Assembly: GCA_004557655.1 (NCBI GenBank)
Contig: SFGJ01000010.1
Span: 10,585 to 74,584 of the forward strand
DNA: 64,000 nt
Source of the DNA: Clostridiales bacterium
GTDB taxonomy: Bacteria; Bacillota; Clostridia; Oscillospirales; Oscillospiraceae
Direction of reading: 5' to 3'
Positions 42,571-51,717 of the stretch are shown piece after piece (position 1 is the first letter of the stretch; every line of letters begins with the position of its first letter). Both the position numbers and the translations under genes were made by a program. The notes below the pieces were generated by a model that saw only the letters and a program-made list of their open reading frames with translations, was not told the DNA's origin and ran no database searches.

Positions 42571-42845
42571 CCTATGCCCCCATGGGAAGTCCCTATACGG
42601 GCAAAATCTTTGCCTAAAACCGCACCATATTGTTTTTACGGCCTGGTGACAAATGCCTTAACGAACGATTAGCCTTTATTGAAGTTGCATCATCTGGAGG
42701 CTTTTTTTGTTGTGCCCGGTGAGAAGATCTGCCCGTCCATAGCATCTGACCAACTATAAAATAAAGACCGGAAAAACTCGGTCTTTGGGCTGTGATGTTC
42801 CTCTGCAAGCAAAATGGGGGCGGTTTACATTTGGTTTCCTCTTTC
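42571..42845. other. Intergenic stretch between sigK and mgtC
   Basis: No gene seen. It contains the mgtC terminator (42763-42786) and a T8-like run near 42705. I could not identify a sigma-E-type promoter for sigK with confidence. Confidence 0.5.
42763..42786 (-). terminator. Terminator of mgtC
   Basis: Stem AAAGACCG / CGGTCTTT with an 8-nt loop and ATTTTAT after it on the minus strand. Confidence 0.75.
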
Positions 42846-43535
42846 TCAGTAATTCTGTTCCATGGCAAAGGCCACATAAGGCAGCTGACGAATCTCCGTG
42901 TAGATCTCCTCGGTCTTTTGTCGGCTGTCCGCCGGCACTTCCAGTTCAAACCCGATATGCCCCGGCAGGCCGCTCTTAGCCGCCTGCACCCGGACGCTGT
43001 CTATCTCGTAGGCAACCTTCATCTGATCCAGAAAGCCGTTGATGGCGCTCTCGTCGTTCAATTCAGCGTAGATCACATCCTTCGTCAGCTTTCTGCCCCG
43101 CTCCAGAGGGGGCAGAATGACGTTGGTCACCAGTACCAGTGCGGCTCCCGCCAAGGCCGCCCAGTAATATCCCACACCAATGGCAAGCCCGATAGCCGCA
43201 GTAGTCCAAAGACCTGCCGCCGTGGTCAGGCCTGTGATACGGGTACGGCCCCGCACAAGGATCATACCGCCGCCCAAAAAGCCGATACCAGAGATGACCT
43301 GAGCACTCAAGCGCATAGGATCGGAGTCCATCCCCAGATTCTCCGCGGCGTACATCCCCACCAATACCGTCATGGCTGCGCCCACACTCACCAGAATATG
43401 TGTGCGCATACCCGCCGCACGGCCCTTGGTGGCTCGTTCCATGCCGATCAGTCCCCCCAGCACTGCTGCCAGCAGCAGCCGAACCACGGCGGAAAGAATC
43501 GTATTTTCCAGCAGCATCGCAATGGTCCCCTCCAT
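42846..43535 (-). CDS. MgtC/SapB family membrane protein
   Basis: A 229-residue protein with five hydrophobic spans in the first 150 residues; LAAVLGGLIGMERATKGRAAGMRTHILV and SAQVISGIGFLGGGMIL are the family signature, and the C-terminal part is a soluble ACT-like domain (YAELNDESAINGFLDQM). MgtC proteins help growth at low magnesium by limiting ATP synthase in pathogens; in commensals the role is less clear. Start at 43535 follows GGGAGGACACCAA. Confidence 0.9.
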   Translation of the reverse strand: MEGTIAMLLENTILSAVVRLLLAAVLGGLIGMERATKGRAAGMRTHILVSVGAAMTVLVGMYAAENLGMDSDPMRLSAQVISGIGFLGGGMILVRGRTRITGLTTAAGLWTTAAIGLAIGVGYYWAALAGAALVLVTNVILPPLERGRKLTKDVIYAELNDESAINGFLDQMKVAYEIDSVRVQAAKSGLPGHIGFELEVPADSRQKTEEIYTEIRQLPYVAFAMEQNY

Positions 43536-43583
43536 TTGGTGTCCTCCCATTCGTCCACAGTATTGCGTTCATTATGTGCTTAG

Positions 43584-43612
43584 ATTATTGCATAGATCCC
43601 GGAACAATGCAA
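43584..43612 (-). promoter_or_regulatory. Probable promoter of mgtC
   Basis: On the minus strand TTGCAT, 17-bp spacer, AATAAT. Divergent from the regulator promoter at 43764. Confidence 0.6.
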
Positions 43613-43685
43613 CCGTATTCTCATTCGTTTTGCAAACTTCCGGGGGTTAATGAACTCATTCATGTCCTTTATCCGTTTTTTGTAT

Positions 43686-43720
43686 ATATATGTCGGAATG
43701 TGTGTTTGTGCGACATATAT
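43686..43720. promoter_or_regulatory. Inverted repeat, possible operator
   Basis: ATATATGTCG (43686-43695) and CGACATATAT (43711-43720) are perfect 10-bp inverted repeats 15 bp apart, between the divergent mgtC and HTH-regulator promoters. A binding site for the adjacent regulator is a natural guess; a weak terminator hairpin is the alternative (TTTTA follows). Confidence 0.5.
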
Positions 43721-43763
43721 TTTATCTGTTTGCGAGAAAATAACCTTAATTTTCTCTTTTTTG

Positions 43764-43792
43764 TTGACAAATGATTACTATATTGATAAAAT
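43764..43792 (+). promoter_or_regulatory. Promoter of the HTH regulator
   Basis: TTGACA, 17-bp spacer, TAAAAT; 43 bp before the start codon. Confidence 0.8.
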
Positions 43793-43835
43793 ATTTTGCG
43801 AAAAAATCCCACACTTTCAATGAGCAGGTGATAAA

Positions 43836-44447
43836 ATGTCGCAAAAGGAATCCAAATCGGAAAGAAATAAACGTTTTGCAAAAATCTGGAGTCTGTCCCG
43901 CTCGGATGCCGGGAAAACACAGGAGTATATGGCTTCCGGTCTGGGCGTCAGCAAGAAAACCATTCAGAACTGGGAAAAGGGAGTCAGCGCACCGGACCTG
44001 TACGAAGGATCGGAGTGGTTCCGGGTACTGGGGAGCAACCCTATGCCGTACTATCTGGCCTTTTTGTATCCCTGGCTTTTTGACGGCATTACACCCGAGG
44101 ATGACGACCAGGACATCGAACAGACCCTGCTGTTTTTGGTGAAGAACATGACCGCTGTGGAAAAAAGAGAGATGCTCTATCTCATGGCCGGCCGCCACGG
44201 CAGCCCCTGGTACTCTCTGCTGCAGATGTTCACCGCCCATTGCCACTGTTCTCTGCGTTCCCGTGTCACCGCCGCTCGCACCATCCTGGAAAACTACGAG
44301 ATGGATAAGGCCTGTGGGGCTATGGTATGTCCCGACAATGTGCAGCCGGACATGAAGATGCTGCACCACGCCGTGGAGGAAGGCAAGCAGTCTGTTTTCA
44401 ACCAGCTCTCCGGCTACACCAATGTCGAAGTGGATCTTGACGATTGA
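43836..44447 (+). CDS. XRE-like helix-turn-helix protein
   Basis: A 203-residue protein. Residues 23-55 (SDAGKTQEYMASGLGVSKKTIQNWEKGVSAP) form a lambda-type helix-turn-helix. The rest (TLLFLVKNMTAVEKREMLYLMAG, then HCHCSLRSRVTAARTILENYEM) is helical and unassigned. It may regulate itself or the divergent mgtC through the palindrome at 43686-43720 (inference). The start is weakly supported by a GAGCAGGTGATAAA ribosome site. Single gene. Confidence 0.75.
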   Translation: MSQKESKSERNKRFAKIWSLSRSDAGKTQEYMASGLGVSKKTIQNWEKGVSAPDLYEGSEWFRVLGSNPMPYYLAFLYPWLFDGITPEDDDQDIEQTLLFLVKNMTAVEKREMLYLMAGRHGSPWYSLLQMFTAHCHCSLRSRVTAARTILENYEMDKACGAMVCPDNVQPDMKMLHHAVEEGKQSVFNQLSGYTNVEVDLDD

Positions 44448-44459
44448 TAGGAAACCCCC

Positions 44460-44495
44460 ATCCCCCTTTGCCGCGGCAAGGGGGATCCTTTTTTT
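44460..44495 (+). terminator. Terminator of the HTH regulator gene
   Basis: Stem ATCCCCCTT-GCC / GGC-AAGGGGGAT with a small bulge, then CCTTTTTTT. Confidence 0.9.
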
Positions 44496-44580
44496 GCCGG
44501 ACCGGCAGGGTCCTTCCTCTTGTTATCGCCCCCCCTTTTTGCTATAATCAAGGCAGATAGAAAAAAAGGGGGGCAGGCCG

Positions 44581-46869
44581 GTGCGCTCGTTGGCTGCCAT
44601 TGCGTTTTCATTCTCCGCGGCGATCCTGCTGCTGTGCCTGCTGCCTATGGGAAGCTGGCCCTTCTGGGCTGCCGCCGGTCTGGCCGTCATTGGCATCTGC
44701 ATTCTGCTGCTGCCGTCACTGTGCAGTTGCAAGCGCTTTCGGTTCTATCTGGCCCTCATTACCCTGTCCATGGCGTTCGGACTGTTGTACGGTCGGGGCT
44801 GGAGCGCTCTTGTGTCCGACCCCGTCCGGGAAAAGTGCGGGGAAACCCGGCTTTTTTCCGCCACGGTGTGCGACTGGCCGGAGGCCACAGATTCCGGCTG
44901 GCGAGTCACGGTACGCCTGAGGGATGCCCGGGGCGCAAAGGCCATTTGCTATCTGAACGATGAAAATATGGCAGCACTGGAGCCGGGACAGGAGCTGCTG
45001 GGCAGCGCCTACTGGCAGGATGCCTCCGTGGTAGACAGCTCGGATCTGTCCACCTTCACTTCCCGGGGCGTGTTTGTCCTGCTGTACTGCCGGGAATCTC
45101 CTACCGTCACCCAAGGGCAGGTTGGGTCTGTCCTGTATCTTCCCCAGCGGCTGGAAAAAGCCTTCCGGGAAAATATCGCCCGGATCTGGAACGACGGTGT
45201 CGTGTCCGGTCTGCTGCAGGCAGAGCTTCTGGGTGAACGCAGCGGGATTTCCGGGGAAATGTCCAGCAAATTCTCCGAGGCAGGCGTGAGCCATCTGTTT
45301 GCTGTGTCCGGCCTGCACTGCGCTTTCTTGCTGACCCTCCTGTCCCTGCTTATCGGCCCCCAGCGGCGGCGTCTGCTGGCCATTGCGGGCACGGCGGTAC
45401 TGGTATTCTATACATTCATGGTAGGTCTTGCGCCCTCGGTGGTGCGGGCCTGCATCATGCAGTTTTTCCTGCTGCTGGCGCCCCTGTGTCGGCGGGATGC
45501 GGATCCTCTCACCTCCCTGTCGGCAGCCCTGCTGGTGATCCTGCTGTTTAACCCCTACGCAGCCGCTGGCGTGAGCCTGCAGCTGAGCTTCGCCTCCATG
45601 CTGGGTCTGATATTGGTAACGCCCCGGATCTATGGTTTTTTCCGGCAAAAAATCCTTCCCGAAACCAAGTTCATGCGGGTAATAAGCACTTTTCTGCTGA
45701 GCTCCCTTTCCGCCACCTTAGGCGCCATGGTCTTCACCGTGCCCCTGACGGCCTACTACTTCGGCATATTCTCCACCGTGGCACCCCTGGCCGGCCTGGT
45801 ATGTATTCCTCTGGCATCGGGAAACTTTATGGTAGGTTTTCTGTCGGTGCTGCTGGGCTTCGTCTTTCTGCCGGCGGCCCGTATTCTGGGGTATATAAGC
45901 TGGGCTTTCAGTAAAATATTTCTGTTGGTGGTGGAGCTGGCAAATTCCATCCCCTATCATGCGCTCTACACAGATACAAATCCGTTTTTGATCTGGTGGC
46001 TGGTGTTCACATATGCTCTGTTTATTTTGTGCGTGCTGACCCATGACCGGACCAGAAAGTACGCCGTAGCGGCGGTACTGTCGTTTTTGGCTCTGGTGCT
46101 GTGCGTCAATCTGCGCACAGCGGAATACCGCGGCGGAGAGCTGACTGCGGTGGCCATAGATGTGGGACAGGGCGCCAGCACACTGCTTCTGTCCGGGGAA
46201 GATGCCGTTTTGGTAGACTGCGGCAGCAGCAATCGCTATAAACACCCCGCCCAGCAGGTCCTCTCGCAGTTAGGCAGTATAGGTACAGACCGTCTCTCAG
46301 CGGTAGCTGTGACCCATTACCACGCCGACCACACCAACGGTCTGCCGGAGATTTTGAAACGGGTGGAAGTGGATCGGCTCTACCTGCCGGAAATAGAGGA
46401 CGAGTACGGTGTGCGAGACAATCTTGTGTCACTGGCGGAGGAAAGGGGCACGAAGGTGATTTTTGTCACAAAGCAGCAGACCATCCCTCTGGGGCAGAGC
46501 AGCCTCACCGTCTTTCCTCCCGTGGGAAAGGGCGATCCAAACGAGCAGGGACTGACCTATCTGTGCAGCAGCGGCTCCTTTGATCTGCTCATCACCGGGG
46601 ATATGTCAGGCCAAACGGAAGCGGATCTGGTAAAGCGGTATTCCATCCCTGATGTAGAGGTTCTGCTGGTAGGGCACCACGGATCCAAGTACAGCTCCCA
46701 GTCGGAATTTTTATCCGCCATCTCACCGGAAGCAGCCATTATTAGCGTAGGAGACAACAGCTACGGCCATCCCACGGACGCCGCCATCTCCCGGCTGAAA
46801 GCCGTGGGAGCGGAAATATACCGCACCGATGACCAGGGCTGCATTACCGTAACGGTGCATAAACATTGA
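44581..46869 (+). CDS. comEC: ComEC/Rec2 DNA-uptake channel
   Basis: A 762-residue protein: N-terminal spans, an OB-like outer domain, the competence core (FSEAGVSHLFAVSGLHCAFLL onwards) with about eight spans, and a C-terminal metallo-beta-lactamase domain with THYHADHTNGLPE and LLVGHHGSKYSSQ. In transformable bacteria it carries single-stranded DNA across the membrane. The start is GTG at 44581. First gene of comEC-holA-rnmV; no other com genes are visible, so competence itself is not established. Confidence 0.93.
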   Translation: MRSLAAIAFSFSAAILLLCLLPMGSWPFWAAAGLAVIGICILLLPSLCSCKRFRFYLALITLSMAFGLLYGRGWSALVSDPVREKCGETRLFSATVCDWPEATDSGWRVTVRLRDARGAKAICYLNDENMAALEPGQELLGSAYWQDASVVDSSDLSTFTSRGVFVLLYCRESPTVTQGQVGSVLYLPQRLEKAFRENIARIWNDGVVSGLLQAELLGERSGISGEMSSKFSEAGVSHLFAVSGLHCAFLLTLLSLLIGPQRRRLLAIAGTAVLVFYTFMVGLAPSVVRACIMQFFLLLAPLCRRDADPLTSLSAALLVILLFNPYAAAGVSLQLSFASMLGLILVTPRIYGFFRQKILPETKFMRVISTFLLSSLSATLGAMVFTVPLTAYYFGIFSTVAPLAGLVCIPLASGNFMVGFLSVLLGFVFLPAARILGYISWAFSKIFLLVVELANSIPYHALYTDTNPFLIWWLVFTYALFILCVLTHDRTRKYAVAAVLSFLALVLCVNLRTAEYRGGELTAVAIDVGQGASTLLLSGEDAVLVDCGSSNRYKHPAQQVLSQLGSIGTDRLSAVAVTHYHADHTNGLPEILKRVEVDRLYLPEIEDEYGVRDNLVSLAEERGTKVIFVTKQQTIPLGQSSLTVFPPVGKGDPNEQGLTYLCSSGSFDLLITGDMSGQTEADLVKRYSIPDVEVLLVGHHGSKYSSQSEFLSAISPEAAIISVGDNSYGHPTDAAISRLKAVGAEIYRTDDQGCITVTVHKH

Positions 46870-46887
46870 GGAAAGGAACCATCAGTT

Positions 46888-47928
46888 ATGGCAGCGGAAA
46901 AGAGCAAAAACGCCGCATACGACCGGCTGCGCAAGGCTATAAAAGAGAATACACCCGCCCATGCCTACCTGTTTTATGGGGAGGAGAGCTATCTGCGCCA
47001 GACCTATGTGCAGCAGCTGCAGGAGCTGCTGATTCCCAAGGGCAGCGAGGGCTTTAACCTCCACCGCCTCTCCGGCAACCGCGTCACGGCGCAGGATGTA
47101 GCCGACGCCGTGGAAACCATGCCCATGATGGCCCAGAACACCCTTGTAACGGTGACAGACTGGGACATTTTCAAGCTGGAGGAGTCCCAGCGAGAGCAGC
47201 TCGTTGAACTTTTAAACGATGTGCCGGAGTATTGCACTATGGTGTTCATCTATGACACTGTGGCCTATAAGCCGGACAAGAAGATGAAAGAGCTCACCGC
47301 AGCCATTGACAAAAATGTAGAGGTGGTGGAGTTTCAGGGCCAACCCCGGGATGCCCTGGTGCGCTGGCTGCAAAAACGGTTTCGTGCTCTGGGCCGCGAA
47401 ATAGACCAGTCCACGGCGGACTATATGCTCTTTTACTGCGGCTCCATGATGGACAATCTGGTCTGTGAAGTGGGCAAGGTGGCAGCCTTTTCCAAAGAGC
47501 CGCAGGTCACTCCTGCCGACATTGACGCCGTGGCGGAGCCGGTGCTGGACACCCGGATCTTTGACATGACCAACCACATTTCTGCCCGGGAATATGACAA
47601 GGCCGCCGCCGTACTGAGCGATCTCCTGCGGATGCAGACGGAGCCCATCGTCATTCTGGGCGCCATCGGCAAGGAGCTGCGCCGGCTGTATACCGCCCGA
47701 ATGGCCATTGACGGCGGCAAGGATCGGTTCTGGCTCATGGAATTGTGGCAAATGCGCAGCGACTACCCTGCCAAGCTCCTGCTGCAGTCCGCCGGAAATG
47801 TTGACCACGCATGGTGCAAACGATCCCTCACCGCCTGCCAGACGCTGGATCGGCGGATGAAGAGTGAGAAGAATATCGACCGGGAGGGTGAGCTGGTGCA
47901 ATTTGTCATGGAGTTGGCGCAGCAATGA
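46888..47928 (+). CDS. holA: DNA polymerase III delta subunit
   Basis: A 346-residue clamp-loader subunit: AYLFYGEESYLRQTYVQQL at the N terminus, then VETMPMMAQNTLVTVTDW, and C-terminal helices with EPIVILGAIGKELRRLY. It opens the sliding clamp. Directly follows comEC (18 bp), an order common in Firmicutes; the stop overlaps rnmV by 4 bp. Confidence 0.93.
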   Translation: MAAEKSKNAAYDRLRKAIKENTPAHAYLFYGEESYLRQTYVQQLQELLIPKGSEGFNLHRLSGNRVTAQDVADAVETMPMMAQNTLVTVTDWDIFKLEESQREQLVELLNDVPEYCTMVFIYDTVAYKPDKKMKELTAAIDKNVEVVEFQGQPRDALVRWLQKRFRALGREIDQSTADYMLFYCGSMMDNLVCEVGKVAAFSKEPQVTPADIDAVAEPVLDTRIFDMTNHISAREYDKAAAVLSDLLRMQTEPIVILGAIGKELRRLYTARMAIDGGKDRFWLMELWQMRSDYPAKLLLQSAGNVDHAWCKRSLTACQTLDRRMKSEKNIDREGELVQFVMELAQQ

Positions 47929-48527
47929 AAAAGCAGCGTATTAAGGAAGTCATCGTGGTGGAGGGGCGCTACGACAGGAATATGCTCTTGCAGGTGGTGG
48001 ACGCCACCGTTGTGGAGACGGGCGGTTTTTCCGTGTTCAACGATCGGGAAAAACTCAACTTTCTGCGGAGATTGGCGGAAAAGCGCGGTCTGATTCTGCT
48101 GACAGACTCCGATGGTGCCGGCTTTGTCATCCGTAATTACCTTAAGGGCGCCCTGCCCAAGGAGCACATCAAGCAGGCCTATATCCCCGATATGCCCGGC
48201 AAGGAACGCCGCAAGCGCAAGCCCGGTAAGGAGGGCAAGTTAGGGGTAGAGGGCATGTCTCCCCAGGTGCTGCTGGAAGCCCTGCGTCGCAGTGGCGCCA
48301 CCTTTGCGGACGAATCGCCCACTATGGAAAAAAACGCCATTACCAAAGCTGACCTGCTGGAAAAGGGCCTCATCGGCCCGGGCAGCGTGGCCAGGCGGCA
48401 GGCCCTCCTGCGGGAGCTGTCGCTGCCTGCGCACCTGACCCCCAATGCCCTGCTGGAGGCTCTGAACATTTTGTTCACACTCGGCGAATTTGATGCTCAA
48501 TTTTTTGGCGATAACAACCAAATGTAG
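47925..48527 (+). CDS. rnmV: Toprim ribonuclease M5 (DUF4093)
   Basis: A 200-residue protein: a Toprim domain with IVVEGRYD and GLILLTDSDGAGFVIR (Glu and DxD metal ligands), then a C-terminal DUF4093 part (ITKADLLEKGLIGPGSVARRQ). RNase M5 matures 5S rRNA in Firmicutes. Overlaps holA, so it is the last gene of the operon. Confidence 0.9.
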   Translation: MKKQRIKEVIVVEGRYDRNMLLQVVDATVVETGGFSVFNDREKLNFLRRLAEKRGLILLTDSDGAGFVIRNYLKGALPKEHIKQAYIPDMPGKERRKRKPGKEGKLGVEGMSPQVLLEALRRSGATFADESPTMEKNAITKADLLEKGLIGPGSVARRQALLRELSLPAHLTPNALLEALNILFTLGEFDAQFFGDNNQM

Positions 48528-48614
48528 GTGAAATTTTTTTCCGCTTCTTATAATGGAAGTCTTTTGTTTCCCATGGTATTATGAATATAGTAATTATATT
48601 GGAAAGGAGGTCTT

Positions 48615-48755
48615 TTGTTAGCAGAAGCCGATAAATTTGAAAAAAAGACGAAAAGAGGGTACGAAAATGAAAAAAATCAAGACATTTTTAGCGTTGATTC
48701 TTTCCTTGTGCCTGATCATGGGCATGACGACCCCCGCATTCGCGAAAAACGATGA
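48615..48755 (+). other. Possible short overlapping leader frame
   Basis: The strongest ribosome site in this gap, AAAGGAGG at 48603-48610, is followed 4 nt later by TTG, which opens a 46-codon frame out of phase with, and overlapping, the peptidase signal peptide. The peptidase itself has a weaker site. This could be a leader peptide or only chance. Confidence 0.3.
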
Positions 48756-51360
48756 GGAAACCACGGAAATGCAGACCCTGGTTGAGACCCTTGGCAAATA
48801 TGTGGACGGTGAAGAAATCTTCGACTATCTGTCCTATGTTTACCTGGGTTGGCGCACCACCGGCGGCTCCTGGCAAAACCAGGTGATCGGCACCTTTGTG
48901 GTGGACCAGCTGAAGGCGGCCGGCTATGCGTTCACCGGCGGTGAATCCGTGGCCCTGGGAACCAAAGGTTCCAACGACATGAGTGGCCAACACGACAAAG
49001 ACTATTCATGGGTCACTTATTATGATGTAGATACTCTGACCTGGGATCCTGAGTACGCAAAGCTCTCCATTACCACCAACGCCAATTTTGACGGCGTGGA
49101 CAAGCTCATTGACCGTGTCAATGTGGAGTCTTACGGCTTCAATCCCACCACCGATACATATAAAGAGCATTACGGTGTCGATGCCATTGACGACATGTGG
49201 GAGTGGATCACCGAGAAGGACGCTGGCGGCAACCGCGTCAATGTGCTCAACGGCAAGGAGGCCGAGCTGAACAAGCGCTGCCACCTGGCCTGGAACAGCT
49301 GCTTCACTGAGACCGGCGGCACCAAGCCCGCCGACGCCAGAGGCGTCACCGGCGAGGTGGTGTATGTGGGCGCTGTCAGCGGCAAGAGCGGCTCCTATAC
49401 CTGCACCAAGTATCCCACTGTGGACGAGGCCAATGCCAACCTCTCCGGCAAGGTCATCCTGACGGATTCCTCTCTCCGCAATGCCTTTGCCCTGGCCCAG
49501 CAGACCGGCGCTATTGCCGTGATGTCCACCGCCAGCCTCAATAACTACAGCACCCCCAGAGATGAAAATGGCAACATCCTGGAGCCCTTTGTTTACTCCG
49601 CCCGGTATGCCTCCGGCGCAGCTCTGAAAACCACCGCCGCCCAGACCGCCACCGGCAAGCCCATTGTGGAGTGGCAGTTCTCCAACGATCAGAAGGCCGC
49701 TCTGCTGGAGCTGCTGGAGAAGGCCGACGGCACCCCCGTATACGCCACCAACATCAGCATTGGCCGCACCTATGCTATGAATGACGCCTCTAACGGCGGC
49801 AAGGGCCAGGCTGTGACCATGGCCGAGATCAAGGGCGCCTCCAAGCCCGATGAGCGGGTCATCATCTGCGCCCATGTGCAGGAGCCCGGCTCCAACGACA
49901 ATGCCACCGGCGTTGCCTCCCTGCTGGGCCTGGCCACCGCTCTGAAGAAGATGGTGGACAGCGGCGCCATTGCCCGGCCTGAGCGCACCATCACCTTCCT
50001 GTGGGGCGACGAGATGAATCTGGCTACCCTGTGGCTGAACAGCCATCCCGATGAAAAGGCCAAGGTCATCTCCGCGCTGGACATGGACATGGTGGGTGAG
50101 GATCCCGATAAGACCGGCGGCGTCATGCGCATTGAAAAGACCCCCGATCCCTCCGCCAAGTACAATTACACCCTGGATACCCTGCCCTGGGAAACGGATT
50201 CCTATTACGATGAGACCTTTGCCGATCCCGACGGTCAGTTTGTCCGTCTGCCCGACTCCCACACCCTGTGGGGCGCCGGCTCCTATGAGGGTATGTTCCA
50301 GGAGGGCTTCTTCCTCAACGATCTCTATATGTATGCCGCCCAGGGTGTGATCAACTATCACGACAGCGGCTTCCGGGTGGATGTGTGCCCCTATGAGGGC
50401 GGCAGCGACCACTCCCGGTTCCTGGCCCAGAATGTGCCCGCCCTGCTGACCTGGCACTTCACCGACTACACCTACCACTCCTCCGTGGATACGCTGAATA
50501 TGTCCAGCGCCCGAGAGATGGAGAATGTGAGCATTACCACCATGGCCACCGCTCTGATGATCGCCAACGCCACCGACGGCAACGAGGCCCTGGCCCTGGA
50601 GATCCTGGGCACCGTAATGATGGCCGCCCTGGACCGCTTCGACATGGAGCAGGCCAACACCGAGAACCACCGCATCTACACCCTGGCCCACGGCAAGGAT
50701 TTCGCCGCTGCCCTGGACAACGAGAAGGAAGTGCTCCAGGCCTGGGCCGACTGGTACAAGGAGGCTCTGGCCTCCCCCGCTAAGTACCTGCTGGATGCGC
50801 CCAGCCAGATCTTCCGGGATACCCAGGCGGAGCTGCTGAATCTGCTGGAGCAGCGTTTGGCTCTGGCTCTGGCCTGCGCCGATGAGTATCTGCAGGATGA
50901 GGTGACCCACACCGGTCTTGTGAAGATCGACGCTGCGGCGCCTACCTTCAGCGAGCCCGGCAACATTGAGTTCTGGTACTGCCAGAACTGCAACAAGCTG
51001 TTTGCCGACTCCCAGGCTACCCGGGAGCTCACCGATGACGATGTACTCATCCCCTTCGTGAACCCCACCGCCAAAACCAATGATGGAGGCAAGGTCACCT
51101 TCAACCAGGATATGACCGAGGCCACCATCACGCCGGACAGCGGCTACGCCATTAAGGATGTGCTGCTCAACGGCAAGAGTGTAGGCAAGGTTGCCAAGCT
51201 GGATAAGCTGGCCTCCGGCGATACCATCCAGGTGGTATTTGAAAAGCTCCCCGCAAGCAATCCCGCTACCGGTGACACTATGCCCATCGTAGCCATGTTT
51301 GCCCTGCTGGCCGTGTCCGGCGCCGGTGTGCTGCTGCTGCGCAGACGCGTGACCCAGTGA
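48667..51360 (+). CDS. Secreted, wall-sorted M28-like peptidase with NPATG tail
   Basis: About 897 residues: signal peptide (AFAK), a PA-like insert (about 230-330), a zinc-aminopeptidase core with CAHVQEPGSNDNATG near 400, LWGDEMN near 447, LDMDMVGED and GSDHSRF near 580, then a helical region, a Cys pair CQNCNK, a repeat-type beta domain (GYAIKDVLLNGKSVG) and C-terminal NPATGD near 864, a membrane span and RRRV. It is probably an exported aminopeptidase attached by a sortase recognising NPxTG. The second Glu of the usual EE pair is Met, so activity is uncertain. Start at 48667 after GAGGGTACGAAA. Confidence 0.85.
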   Translation: MKKIKTFLALILSLCLIMGMTTPAFAKNDEETTEMQTLVETLGKYVDGEEIFDYLSYVYLGWRTTGGSWQNQVIGTFVVDQLKAAGYAFTGGESVALGTKGSNDMSGQHDKDYSWVTYYDVDTLTWDPEYAKLSITTNANFDGVDKLIDRVNVESYGFNPTTDTYKEHYGVDAIDDMWEWITEKDAGGNRVNVLNGKEAELNKRCHLAWNSCFTETGGTKPADARGVTGEVVYVGAVSGKSGSYTCTKYPTVDEANANLSGKVILTDSSLRNAFALAQQTGAIAVMSTASLNNYSTPRDENGNILEPFVYSARYASGAALKTTAAQTATGKPIVEWQFSNDQKAALLELLEKADGTPVYATNISIGRTYAMNDASNGGKGQAVTMAEIKGASKPDERVIICAHVQEPGSNDNATGVASLLGLATALKKMVDSGAIARPERTITFLWGDEMNLATLWLNSHPDEKAKVISALDMDMVGEDPDKTGGVMRIEKTPDPSAKYNYTLDTLPWETDSYYDETFADPDGQFVRLPDSHTLWGAGSYEGMFQEGFFLNDLYMYAAQGVINYHDSGFRVDVCPYEGGSDHSRFLAQNVPALLTWHFTDYTYHSSVDTLNMSSAREMENVSITTMATALMIANATDGNEALALEILGTVMMAALDRFDMEQANTENHRIYTLAHGKDFAAALDNEKEVLQAWADWYKEALASPAKYLLDAPSQIFRDTQAELLNLLEQRLALALACADEYLQDEVTHTGLVKIDAAAPTFSEPGNIEFWYCQNCNKLFADSQATRELTDDDVLIPFVNPTAKTNDGGKVTFNQDMTEATITPDSGYAIKDVLLNGKSVGKVAKLDKLASGDTIQVVFEKLPASNPATGDTMPIVAMFALLAVSGAGVLLLRRRVTQ

Positions 51361-51628
51361 TTTCTTCGCAGAAGTCCATAGACCTATAAACTCCCCTGGG
51401 GCGGACAGCAAAGCTGTCCGCCCCGGAGACTGTCGAAAAACCCTCCGGGTTTTTCCGACAAAAGGCTCACGGTCTGCTGCGCGCATAATTTGTCCGTCTG
51501 TGACGGACAAATTCCACACTGGCAGCCCGAGCTGTATTTTCTCTCACGCACATGTCGCGAGAGAAAATGATTTCATTTCTTTGCCGCCTGCGGGCGGCAA
51601 ACTCTGCGAGGCTTTTTTGACGCACTGT

Positions 51629-51662
51629 GGGGCGGACAGCAAAGCTGTCCGTCCCCTCTTTT
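51629..51662 (+). terminator. Terminator-like copy of the repeat hairpin
   Basis: GGGGCGGACAGC / GCTGTCCGTCCC with AAA loop and one G-T pair, then CTCTTTTTTG. It would end plus-strand transcripts from the peptidase gene. Confidence 0.7.
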
Positions 51663-51688
51663 TTGTGTCCGGTGTTCGGGAATACATC

Positions 51689-51717
51689 TTGCAATTCCCC
51701 TGTAAGGCAGATATAAT
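51689..51717 (+). promoter_or_regulatory. Promoter of the CYTH gene
   Basis: TTGCAA, 17-bp spacer, TATAAT; 33 bp before the start codon at 51751. Confidence 0.82.

Noticed and set aside
43746..44369. A 207-codon minus-strand frame opposite the HTH regulator
   Set aside because: Shadow; the plus frame has promoter, HTH and terminator.
49006..51519. An 837-codon minus-strand frame opposite the M28 peptidase
   Set aside because: Gly/His/Val-rich shadow produced by biased third positions; no start context or family features.
51398..51662. CRISPR array
   Set aside because: The palindromes differ from each other and have no regular repeat-spacer periodicity; only two share arms.
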